Positions 24,560 through 35,230 of a stretch of 64,000 nucleotides of DNA are shown piece by piece. Made by a program: the position numbers and the translations under genes. Below the pieces are notes generated by a model, which saw only the letters and a program-made list of their open reading frames with translations, did not search any database and was not told where the DNA came from. The DNA is from Phragmites australis (lineage: Eukaryota > Streptophyta > Magnoliopsida > Poales > Poaceae), in the NCBI RefSeq assembly GCF_958298935.1, contig NC_084921.1, positions 51,385,001 through 51,449,000 on the forward strand. The letters run 5' to 3'. The first letter of the stretch is position 1, and each line of letters opens with the position of its first letter.

Positions 24560-26340
24560 CCGTGGTAGAAATGGTTTTTGGCAAATTTGATGAAGATTTA
24601 TGCCATTCTTCTCTTGCATTGGTCCATGTAAAATTTATGGAGAGACGTATATGTTGGACCTACCGTTGTGATTTCATTAGTGAAAAAGATCGGTTCTCCA
24701 TACTTGAATTTTAGGTTCGTACCAGGGTCCATGATTGGCACACGAGGCTTTTCATGGGCCATCTTTTTCTGCTGGACATCATGTGATTGTTCCTGAGCCA
24801 CCTCTTTCTGCTAGACATGTTGTGGTTGTTGCTGGACCACCTCTTGTTGTACAACATCCTATTGCTGCACTTGTTGTTCCTCGGTCTTCTTCTCAATACT
24901 CCTGGCTTTAAGTTCCTTAGGTTCACAAAATGTTGTAGGTGCTGAAAATGTTGCAGCGGCTGGAGATGGCTGTGTGGGAGCAGTCGGCAGCAGAGAACTA
25001 ATGTTGAGCGCTGGAGGGTTCAATTGTATGTCACTCTTCTTCCATTCGGTCCTCTACAGGAGAGCCTCTCCTAGAGTTGATATCTCATCATTAGGTGGGA
25101 TCTCCAACTTAGGCGCTATGAAGTTGGGATAGATCATGTCTACCTCAACCACTGCATTGTCTTGCCTCACCTCAACACAATGCAGTGTCTTCTGTAGTGA
25201 CTGCACCTAACCCTTTGCGATCTTAATGGTGAAACCGCTGGGCCTAATGACGAGGGCGCATGGTGTGGGCCCATCGAGGTCACTTATGTGTGAGTGATAT
25301 CTTTACTCCACCTCAATGGATGCATAACTACTCTTTCCTAGAACAACCAAGCTTTTACTGACTAGTACAATCTAAAGTTCATGTGCCTGTAGCATGGTGA
25401 TCACACGGGCGATGACTTTCTCAGTGACCTCTACCTGAATCCTTTGAGATATCTACTCAACATCCATGGGCTCATTCCTCTTTCTCTTTCTATACAACTC
25501 ACGGTGTTCAAGCCATCTATACTTGCAACCCTCGTAACTGAAAAGTCCTTGAACTGACCTGGATGCTTAGGGTTTTCAAGGGTAGTGGAGAGGACGTCCT
25601 TCTCCCTATTACTAGTGAAGGACCCTTGGCTAGCTTCTAGCTGCTTCTCTCTGATTTTTTCAGAGACCTCTTAGGTCTCGCTACTCTTGAAGCTGATCTT
25701 GCTAGGCGCCATGGTTGCCTTACCTCGCAACTAATTCCTAGCACGACCATCAGGAATGTCAACAAATGGCACCGATCAACCTTCCTTCTCAGCTTTCTCA
25801 TCCTCCTTCTGCCATTGAAGGATTTTTCGCTCGTACCCACATGTGTCCAACATGTGGTTGTGCTTGTTACGAGCTGATTCTCATCCTCCTTCTGTCAGCT
25901 GCTTTTAGCTTTGAACTCATCTGAACTCTTCATCTCCACAAAGGCACTTCAAGCCTCCTATGTTATGAATTTGTAGTCCTCAAACTGCTCTCGATTGCGA
26001 TCAATGTACTCCCTAACATGTCGACTCTTGAATGTCCTCTAAGCCTTGTGGATCACTCTCAAATCTTTCCTCATCCCAAGGCCTCTCAAATTATGCGGTA
26101 TCTTCAAATAATTCTCAAGACACGCCAATGGTGTCCCTGCCTTTGATTGATCGAGGAGCTTCCACTTCTTAATAACCAAGGGCACCCTCTACCTAGCAAT
26201 CAGGCCACATATACGTCGAAAATGGTTCTTCACCGTAAGAGGGGGCGTAGGTACCCCTGTGACGTTGACCTCCGTGACGGCGATTTTATGTGTAGGCTAT
26301 TTGGTGTTCGTCCTAGTACGCTGAGCTCGACCCCCTAAGG
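24560..26340 (-). pseudogene. CACTA second reading frame remnant
   Basis: Minus-strand fragments resemble the second, non-transposase protein encoded by grass CACTA elements. They include LKIPHNLRGLGMRKDLRVIH and FKSRHVREYIDRNREQFEDY near 26.1 kb, and FKYGEPIFF with TSLHKFYMDQCKRRMA near 24.6 kb. The latter corresponds to the conserved region around the GxPLL...LHxWYM pattern. Many stops and frameshifts separate them. Confidence 0.6.
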
Positions 26341-27160
26341 TGGTTGTATCTCTGTTATGTTCGTCATCTTAGTGAGGGTGTTCATGAGAGTATGATGATG
26401 AAGATTGAACACTTGATGTCATCTAGTTGAATTGCATTAGCAAAAGGAGAGAAATAATATGAAGACAAGCACACTACTGATTTATTTACTAAAAATCTAC
26501 TGCAACTGAAGAATTGCACTAGCTAAATATTATGAAGGCAAGAACATTAATGATTTATTTTTCTCCTTTTACCCTTGCTTTCTAGCATTTAGACTAAATA
26601 ATACGAACTACAGAAAATTAAACATTTCTTACTTAGGCATATATAACTAACCCTGCTTCATTCTAAACTAGAAGTCATGCTAGAGTTATGCACACATAAC
26701 TAATCCTAGAGAAACAAATGCAGAAAAAATTCCTACATTCTAAACCAAGCTCTAAGATTATACAAATGACTTGAGTAGCCAATATTCAATACCAAGTAAC
26801 AAGCAATAACCAATGCAGGAATATTTTCAACTAGCAAACCCTAGCGCCGCAGTAGGTAGGAGGGCCCGAGCAATACCTGACGAGTGTCAAAGGAGAACCT
26901 GAGCACCACCGGAGGGGAGGAGGAGGAGCATCACGATAGTGGAGAGGACGACGACGAGGATGAATGCCCGAGCACTACTATAGTGGAGAGGATGAGGAAG
27001 GCCTGACCGCCGCTAGAGTTAAGAGGACAAGGAAGAAGCGCCCAAGCTTCGCCACAGTGGAGAGGAGGAGAATGCGAAGCGCACAAAAGATCTTTTTGAG
27101 TGAATTAACAATAGAATACACGGCTAGGTTAAAATACACAGCACATATGATTTTTTCTTA

Positions 27161-27440
27161 ATATATGTCTGTGTCTTACCATATAACATATGGTGTTAAT
27201 TAATGTCCATATGTGACTTGTCCCGTGCCCTATAGACCTGCACTACTAGTCACAAACGGTTTCCTCTTAATGTTCGTCTGTGCCTAAGGACACATACTGT
27301 CAGGGAGAGACAATACTCACAGATGATACTTTTTTCATACCCGCATGTGTCATATGAACATAGATAGTGTGTTGTTTGATGTCTGTCTATGTCTTCTTAC
27401 TGTCATATGTGTCTCTAAAATTTCCATATATTATTAGACA
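27161..27440. repeat. Internal CACTA terminus and subterminal repeat block
   Basis: The motif cactactagtcacaaacgg starts at 27241 and has the form of a complete CACTA terminus. It is surrounded by subterminal-type repeats (atatgtctgtgtctt, gttcgtctgtgcc, catatgtgtctctaa). The GTCACAAACG core recurs, inverted, at about 33547 near the right end of the large element. This suggests a second element end buried between the two coding remnants. Confidence 0.55.
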
Positions 27441-29775
27441 TCATATATATTTGAACATAGACATTTGAACATTAGAATTTCAACACAAACATGATAATTT
27501 TGACACAAACAATACTTTAGCATTAACGCATATTCACATCACTTCATCAGTGTGTGGTATGCAATTTACAAAAATAGTATACTATCAGCAAAAGGGGAGC
27601 TTCATCAAACTGATTGTACTCCTCCTCATCAATGATATTTTCAACTCTGACGATTCGTCTTTTCCCGTTGAGAACTATATATCGGTTATTTTATGATGTA
27701 TCACACACATAAATCACTTAATTAACATGCTTATCAAGAACAAGTGGTTCTTGCTTATATCTGACACGTCGGATAACAACGGTAGTGATCCCGTACTTGT
27801 CCACCTTCAAGCCCTTTGGGCCTTGAATCTAACGGCATCAAAACAGAAGTATCTTGAAATCTATATAGTCCAGCTCCTAGATTTCCTCTATCAACCCATA
27901 ATAAGCGCTCTTGTGCATATTTGTTGTCATAAGCATCTATGTGCACATCACTGTTCTGATTTATACATTTCTCATCGTGTTTGGTCGTGTAAAATATATA
28001 CCCATTAAGGTCGTATCATTTTCACGTCACAATTGTAAAGATCAACCCTTTTGCCAATTTCTTAAGTACATGACTTGTGCAAGAACTCGATTGGGTTATA
28101 TCTCGGAACCAAGTGTTAAACTTTTTATTATGCTCTCTAATTATTCATACATCGGTCCTTTCTGGATTTTCTCGAATGAGCAATGTCTTATGCTCCTCGA
28201 TATATTTTGACATTTCATCCATTTGTTGCAACACAAGGATGTGAGCCTGAGCATAAGACTTCTGGTCAGGAGTTATTGCCTTTTTTTTTCAATGGTCCCT
28301 TTACTTGCCAGCTGTCACTCATGCCAAGATATGGGCACACCGATAGCACCCAATGAATCAATGAAATCGACACACCACTCCACAACCTCCTCATATGTAT
28401 ATCACTCAATTATGCAACCATTTAATTGAGATCGGTTCTTTACATATGATTTTAGAATACCCAGATATCTCTCATATGGATACATCTTATATAGATATAC
28501 TAGATCGAGGTACTTTATCTTTTTTGCAAGGTGCATAATGACATGGACCATAATATCAAAGAAAGAAGGCAGGAAATACATCTCTGCGTTTCTTTCTAGA
28601 GCATCTAGTATTGTTGGATCGATAACCTTTTAGGGGCAATTGCATTAAACAAAAAACACATACTCGTGATTGACTCCTTGACTGTGAGTGGCAAAATATT
28701 CCTAATTGTAATAGGAAACATATGTGTCAACATCACGTGGCAATCATGGAAGTTCATGCCAATAAGTCTCAAATCTTTCATAGAAACAAGTTTTTTTATG
28801 TTGGAAAAGTATCCGGAAGAAACTTTCACACCGTGTAGGAACTAAAAAAAATCTTGTTTCTCCTCCTTTGAAAGGTGCCAATATCCCACAACTACGAGGA
28901 CGTGCACTATGCCTTTATCATCTTTTTGGGGATGAAGCTCTGGCCATATGTTCAAATCGATCAGGTGATTTTGGACCTTCATAACATCCTTTATTTTCTT
29001 TGAGATATTGCACAAGGTACCAATGAGACTCTCACATATATTGTTTTTGATATGCATGACATCAAGACAGTGCCACACTTTATTTTTTTCACATGACATT
29101 TTCATCACTACTAGATCACTTTATCTTTTCAAGAACAACATTGATGTTCTTCACGTAATCATGGACCTCTTGCCCGCTGAAATGCCTAGGAGCTATCACA
29201 TTCTCTCTCACTTGATTAAAATTCTTTCTTCATATTCCTATATGGATGCGACTTGGGCAGAAACCATCGATGATGCATATACATTGTTTTTCTTGAGTTG
29301 TCTAACCATATACTATTAGTAGAATTTAAGCATTGGGGGCAGGCTTTGCAACCTTTTATATGCCCTGATAAATTACCAAGGGCTAGCAAATAATTGATTG
29401 TGCAAAACAACATAGCATGTAGACTGAAGTACTCTCACTTGTACTCATCTCATACATCGACACCTTCTGTCCAGAGTATTTTAAGGTCATCTACCAATGG
29501 TCTCAGGTACATACCGATATCGTTCCTAGGTTGTCTCGGCCCTTGGATTAAAATTAACATCATAAGGTACTTTCTCTTCTGACATAGCCAAGGAGGAAGA
29601 TTGTATATGCATAGAACTACTCGTTCGGTGCTATATCTGTTACTCATGTTATCAAAAGGATTCATTCCATCTGTGCTTAAACCAAACCTAATGTTCCTCA
29701 GTTCTGCGATAAACTCCCTAAATTTCATATTGATGTTTTGCCACTGCACATAATCAGCAGGGTGCTGCAAGTCTG

Positions 29776-31329
29776 TGTAAGGGACCGTGTAGGCTACTTT
29801 AGCATAAAAAAATTCAACCGTATTCACCCAAGAAATTATGCTAGTAGGAGATATTAGATCGTTACCACTAGACGCGCAACGCAACAAAAGAAGAGTTAGC
29901 GTAGACCAATCCAAGATCGTGCATGTCATGCTCCTCGACCAGCTCCTCGATAAGCTCCACGGCCAACTCTGCACAGGTGGTCATGCTCCTCGACTAGTTC
30001 CTCGACCAGCTCTGAGCAGGTGCATCAAGTTCTTGACCAATTCCAGGTGGTCACGTCGTGCTTTGCGACCAGCACCGAGCAGGTATGTCGACCAGCCGAA
30101 TAAGTCGTCAACCAACCGAGCAGTAGTGTTACGATCTTTACACCGAAGAGATTAGCATTGCAATAGAAGCAATGCTCTACGGTATCCACACGTACTGGGC
30201 AGGATCACCGTGCGTTGGTGTGCTAGCACCGCACGCAAGGCTAGAGTTTTTAGGGGATTGTGTGGAGGGTTGCGGCTAGGGTTTTGTAGTGGCTCACCCT
30301 TGTCTCATCTCACGCCTCACCTTATATAGAGCTCGCTAATAGGCTCTCGCGTTGGAAGCCCTTTAGGACTCTAACTCCTCATGGATCACAACCAATCAAA
30401 CTCATATACGAAGCTAATCCGTATGTCTTGTTCCAAACCATTAAGTGTGTGACCCATTAGGTTCATATACAAACGACTATGACTCAGAAACCCTTTTTGA
30501 ACCAAAATCAATAGCGGTCTATAGCAGGATATATTGACTTCCAAATATACACAAAGATCATATTGGTTAAACCTTGACAAACACATGCATTGATCCCTTT
30601 GCCTCACGATATCAGTCAAGCTTAAGGCGAGATACGTGTCACCCTTATGATAGCTCGACCATTCACTCAATCAAGTAGTGAATTCATCGTGATTAAGTCT
30701 TTAACCATATATTGGCATAGCTATGCACTTTCTCAATCTAACTACCTCGACGGGCCTAGAGACATCTCTCGTTATCATGGAGGGACAAATTACATCTTAA
30801 TTGCTCACACCTCATGAACTGTTTCATGACAAACCCTAAAATTATCTTTATGACTACCCAGTTATGGAATAGCGTTTGATAACCCCAAAGTATGTCACTA
30901 CACATTCTAGGAATCAATGACGATCTCAGATCTAAGCATCCTGCAGTTATAACATTGGAGATAATAACTGATGACATATCATAAATAATAATCCCGACAG
31001 TATCTCAAGGTGGGTCTATCCAATATCATGTTTCCTAACATAAATGTTCACATTATTGATTTGGTACCTCTATACTTATAATCCATGAAATGCGATCATT
31101 GATCAATGCATGTGTTGGCCTTACAAATCATCACAATGATATGTGACCATGGATCAACCTAGAATAACTTCAAGTTACAAACAAAGAGTTTCATAAACAA
31201 GTCACATATTTGCTAATCAATGTAGTATGTAGATCATAATGATTCTTAGAATACATATTATTCATAAGTATATAAACATAAACATGATATAATCATCTCT
31301 ATGATTGTCTCTAGGGCATATCAATATTA
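29776..31329 (-). mobile_element. Solo LTR of a Copia-type retrotransposon, minus orientation (~1.55 kb)
   Basis: Read on the minus strand, it starts TAATATTGATATGCCCTAGAG and ends ...GGTCCCTTACA, paralleling the TGTTGGTAATATGCCCTAGAG start of the second LTR (31801). The first dinucleotide is TA instead of TG. Flanks gtctg (29771-29775) and gtttg (31330-31334) are a 5-bp target duplication with one mismatch. Both LTRs share a gtgctagcacacc segment and a tacgtgtggataccgt segment. No internal retrotransposon genes are present, so it is a solo LTR formed by recombination. It splits the tnp2 transposase in front of the HPAD motif. Confidence 0.8.
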
Positions 31330-31800
31330 GTTTGAATCATTTACGGCCCTCTTTGTTCCAACGAAGCAATTTGGCTGCTTTTTTTGTTGGCAAACAAACG
31401 ATTCAATTGAGGTATTACAGAAAGATACAACGTCATCTTTGCAGGAGGTCCTTTGTTTCTACGGGCATCCCCATGTCGTTATGCTGCTTGTATCGAGGGG
31501 TTCCACATACTTGACACTCATACAAGTCTTCATACTCTCACGATAAATAATATAGTCTTGCTTGCAAGCATGGATTCTTTCCACTTCCAATCCCAAGCAA
31601 CAAATTATCTTATTTGCATCATACGTGGATGTGAGTAGCAGATTCCCGTTTGGAAGCAATGCTGCTAACAGCTGTAAGAAGACAGTGAAACTTTTATCAG
31701 GCCACTCATTGATTGCCTTCAATTTTAAAAGTAGGAGTACCACATACAACAACGTGTATTGCTCCTCACAACCTGGGTATAAAGGTTCCTTTGACTATCG

Positions 31801-32358
31801 TGTTGGTAATATGCCCTAGAGGCGATCGAGTTTGCGGATTGGATCTGCTAATGGGCTTTAATGTTGATTAAAGGACCATTAGGGTTTAGAGTCATAATGG
31901 GCTTTAATGTTGATTAAAGGCCCATTAGCGTGCTCTATATAAGAATAGGCAGGGGCCAAGGCGCATGGTGTTCTTCAGAAACCCTAGCCGCCTCCTATTC
32001 CCGAACTCCCTTCGAAACCCTAGCCGGGCGCGCGGTGCTAGCACACCGGCGCACGGCGATTCCATCCTTGTACGTGTGGATACCGTGGAGGCGCTGCTAC
32101 TATTGCGGTGCTGATCTGCCCGGGAGTACTCGGGACGTACCCGCGAGTACTCGGAAGGTGCTCGGGACGTGCTCGGGACGAGGTTGACGATCGACTACTT
32201 GACGCGCACGACGTTGGATTGGTCTGCTCCAACTCTTCTTCCGCTGCACTGCTCGTCAAGTGGTAACGATTCATGATCCCCTACTCGCATGGCTTCCTGG
32301 TTGAATGCGGTAGAGAAAATTTATTTTGTGCTAGCGTAGCCTACCCGCAACCCTTCAT
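31801..32358 (+). mobile_element. Solo LTR of a related Copia-type retrotransposon (558 bp)
   Basis: Begins TGTTGGTAATATGCCCTAGAG and ends CAACCCTTCA. It is flanked by a perfect 5-bp target duplication, tatcg, at 31796-31800 and 32359-32363. It shares its start and the gtgctagcacacc / tacgtgtggataccgt segments with the longer LTR at 29776-31329 but lies in the opposite orientation. A TATA-like ctctatataag lies at about 31934. No internal coding region is present. It interrupts the CACTA transposase downstream of its N-terminal domain. Confidence 0.88.
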
Positions 32359-33590
32359 ATCGCACATATACTTTAAAATCTAGCAAACTCTCTAGCATTG
32401 TATTCACCATTGCCCTTGGCATTGCGGACCATTTGCTCCAAATTTTCAAGAATATCATCACATCGGTTCATGAAGTCATCAACAATCTCTTTGACGTCCA
32501 TGTTTGGAATAACTTCATACACATCATACTCAGGCTTTCTTGCTTGATGCATATCGCCATCAGGGTCTTTCACGCCTTCTTCTCCATACTTGGTCCAATA
32601 TGTATAGTTTGGTGTGAATCCACGTATAATCAAATGTGCACGTATATTATGTGCTTTTGAAAACTTTCTCTCATTTCTACAATTAATGCAAGGACATAAC
32701 ATAAATTTATTACTCTTCTTCACATATCTGCCTCGGCAACACACATGAACCCAGATATGACATTAAGGAACTCATCACAAATACGATTCTTAGGTACATC
32801 CAATTTTGGTTGGGCATTTGTAATTTCCAAAAGTTAACATTTATTGAATTTTGAATCTTGTTTTAAGTGCAAATTTTAGAGGCAATATAATGGTATAAAC
32901 TAGAAAATGAAAACATATGTATTTTCACAAAAGCTTGACCACAAGCTGAAATCTTTTTAAGCTATGATTCTATCAACCTATCAATTCGGAGCTAAAGAAA
33001 GTAAATTTTAACATTTACAAATTCCAACAGAGGAAGCTCCAAACATATCACTCCGCAGAGGAAGCTCGTGCTGCGGAGTTGAACAGAAACTCAAATATTT
33101 AGATGAAATGGTTATGTGAATCTACTACCAATTTAGGGCTAAAGAAGGTAAATACTAACCTCTAGTTATTCCAACAAAGAAAGATTGCGTGTCGTAGAGG
33201 CAACTCCAAAGAAATCACCCAGTAGGGGAAGCTCAACACGATGTCAGAAGACTCGCGTGCGCCTCTATCTGAAAAACTTACGCCAATTAAGACCAATAAT
33301 TCTAGTTCATAGATAGTTATTACAATGAACCGTCTATATGTTCACTATCGTGAAAATGACCGTTAAGTCCAGATAGATTGTCATTTTCAATCGTACGTGA
33401 CTACCACAAAGATAGACATATTTTAAAAGGAATCGTCTGTAAAATCCATCAGTGGATGTTGGCACATCCAGACGGTGAGGATGTTACATACTCATCTATT
33501 TTAGCAAACGTCGGTGACTATTTTGTTACTGACGAGTCCTAATAAATCGTTTGTGACACTCTATCTGTTTTCACTATTTTTATGATAGTA

Positions 33591-34750
33591 AATTCTGCAT
33601 GTATATTGCCATTAGACGACGTCACATGCATAGCTGTGACGGGAGCTCAATCATCTTATCTACATGTTCTTTTATTTAATTCCAACATAAAAGCTGCAAT
33701 ATGGAAATTTCACTAACAGATTATTTATTTATGTTAAAATTTGTATATAAAATGTGAATAAAAAATTATAGGATAAATAAATGAATCAACGGAGAGATAA
33801 GTATTAATAAGATACGGACAGTTTGAGATAGACTGTGTCCGCGCTAAGTTGCTTTTACCACGAGAGTTGGGCCGTCTTACTCACATCGACCATCAGGAGA
33901 GGTAAGTAGCCCCCACGTCTTGTGAAGCTAGCCAATCAGCGCCCAAATGCCGCATCCGATCAGATGTAGCAGCTAGCTAGCTTGGACTCACCTCGCACTA
34001 GTGTGGCGTGGCCGGCCACTAGTGTAGCGCATCTGGGAGTGATGGAGCCGACACTATGCATGCGTGCACCTCGGGAATCTGAATGCTGCTGCGTGGATCC
34101 GACTGTGGCTAGCTGCGTGCTTGTGTGACGAGTTCTCCATCGCCTCCTTCATCTTCTTCTCCCAGTCCGAGGGGATTATATGAACGGATAAGATCGACCG
34201 GTAGATGTACAGGAAGCGATCGGCTAGCTGTTCAATCTTTGTGTTCTAGATCAAGTCAAAAAAATAACAAATGAGAATGTGTGCTGGTTTTCTTATATAT
34301 AGTTTTGGGAGGTCAGAAGTGCTTAATAATTACTACGAATGATTAATCCAAGAAAAATATTTAGATAACCAATGTAGCACAGCACATCGATCATGGTGGT
34401 AGTCTGGTAGAGGTGACCCGTCTGAAAAAGAGAGGGAGCTTTTTCTCTGAAGCCTGAAAGATCATAAAGAGTGCCAGTGGTGCCTTGGTGGTACCGGGCA
34501 GCTTGGGATGGATTGGAAGGCTCATCGGTTCGAGTGGATGTAGCAAAACTCTGCTCTCTTGTGATCAGGTGATGCAATATGCTAGACTGCAGGGTGATGT
34601 ACTCTTTTTTATGCTAGACTGCAGGGTGATGTACTTCTTTTTTAAAGGAACGAACAGGATGATGTACTTCCACTGAGGAAATACAGAGATGAACAGAAGA
34701 AGGCCAGACAAAACATGGAAAACAACAGAGGTACAGGTGCAAACGTATGG
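33591..34750. repeat. Gene-free stretch with a 32-bp tandem duplication
   Basis: No gene is supported. Positions 34579-34610 and 34611-34643 are near-identical units beginning atgctagactgcagggtgat and ending in a T-run. A third partial echo (gatgatgtacttc) follows. Otherwise nothing is recognised. Confidence 0.6.
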
Positions 34751-35230
34751 TGTTGGGGAACGGTACCATACCGGTGGTTCTCTGACCTTATTGGCTTTGG
34801 CCAGATTTGAAAATTTTCATATAAAGATGGAAAACATTAATATAATAAAAAAAATAGTTCTGAAAATTATCTTATAGAGATGGAGTCGAATGGAAGATAA
34901 ACGCAAAGTACAAATACCGAAGGTACAAGAGAACACACCAAAGACCTCGAGGAGCCCAAAGGGATACTGGGCAAGGGACGAAGGTCCAGAGGTCAAAAAC
35001 ATCTCTACAGGAGGCACATACGAAGAGCGAAAGACCATCTAGGATAAAACAGAGACCCAAAGGAAAGCTCGAAGATGGTTAACCATCAGTCGAAGGGAAA
35101 CCCGAAGGTGATCAACTACCGGGCCGAAGGGTTGGCCAACACACGTGACTATAGACACGAGTCACGTTCGGGATAATATAACGTTGTAATAATATATTTA
35201 TAATACCCTGGAATATTGTAAGAATATTTA
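34751..35230. mobile_element. Possible LTR fragment
   Basis: The stretch starts tgttggggaacggtaccata and is followed by a run rich in cgaagg/ccgaag motifs, as in some grass LTRs. It is AT-rich where it fades out. No second LTR, no target duplication and no retrotransposon domain was found, so this is a composition-based guess. Confidence 0.25.

Larger units (their letters stand above)
28240..32744 (-). pseudogene. CACTA tnp2-type transposase pseudogene, interrupted twice
   Basis: The N-terminal transposase-associated domain is at 32744-32373, with CPCINCRNERKF, LIIRGFTPNYTYWTKYGEEG and a Cys pair. The frame resumes at 31800-31330 (LLPNGNLLLTSTYDANKIIC, GLEVERIHACKQDYIIYR) and again from 29775 (HPADYVQWQNINMKF, IRFGLSTDGMNPFDNMSNR, NLPPWLCQKRKY, RPLVDDLKILWTEGV). 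The C-terminal domain follows from about 29.1 kb (CLDVMHIKNNICESLIGTL, LIGMNFHDCHVMLTHMFPI). The gaps coincide with the two solo LTRs at 29776-31329 and 31801-32358. Internal stops and frameshifts remain after removing them, so it is inactive. Confidence 0.85.
23371..33590 (-). mobile_element. Large decayed CACTA (En/Spm) element, ~10.2 kb, with nested insertions
   Basis: Imperfect terminal inverted repeats define it: ccctatcataaatatg at the left (23371) and, reversed, TACTATCATAAAAATAG at the right (33590). Both are compatible with an ancestral CACTATCATAAAAATAG. The flanking triplets are aaa and aat. Subterminal regions (23.46-23.80 kb; 33.25-33.59 kb) carry repeats of the accgtctgtgt / catatgtgtct type. 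Inside, on the minus strand, are the tnp2 transposase remnant (32744 to about 28240) and a second CACTA-type reading frame remnant (about 26340 to 24560). Two Copia-type solo LTRs and a (TA)n-flanked repeat block interrupt it. A second CACTA-like terminus, cactactagtcacaaacgg, lies inside at 27241, so two elements may be merged here. Confidence 0.65.

Noticed and set aside
23371..33590. Possibility that this is a functional autonomous CACTA element
   Set aside because: The transposase is split by two LTRs and contains further stops and frameshifts, and both termini have lost the exact CACTA sequence.
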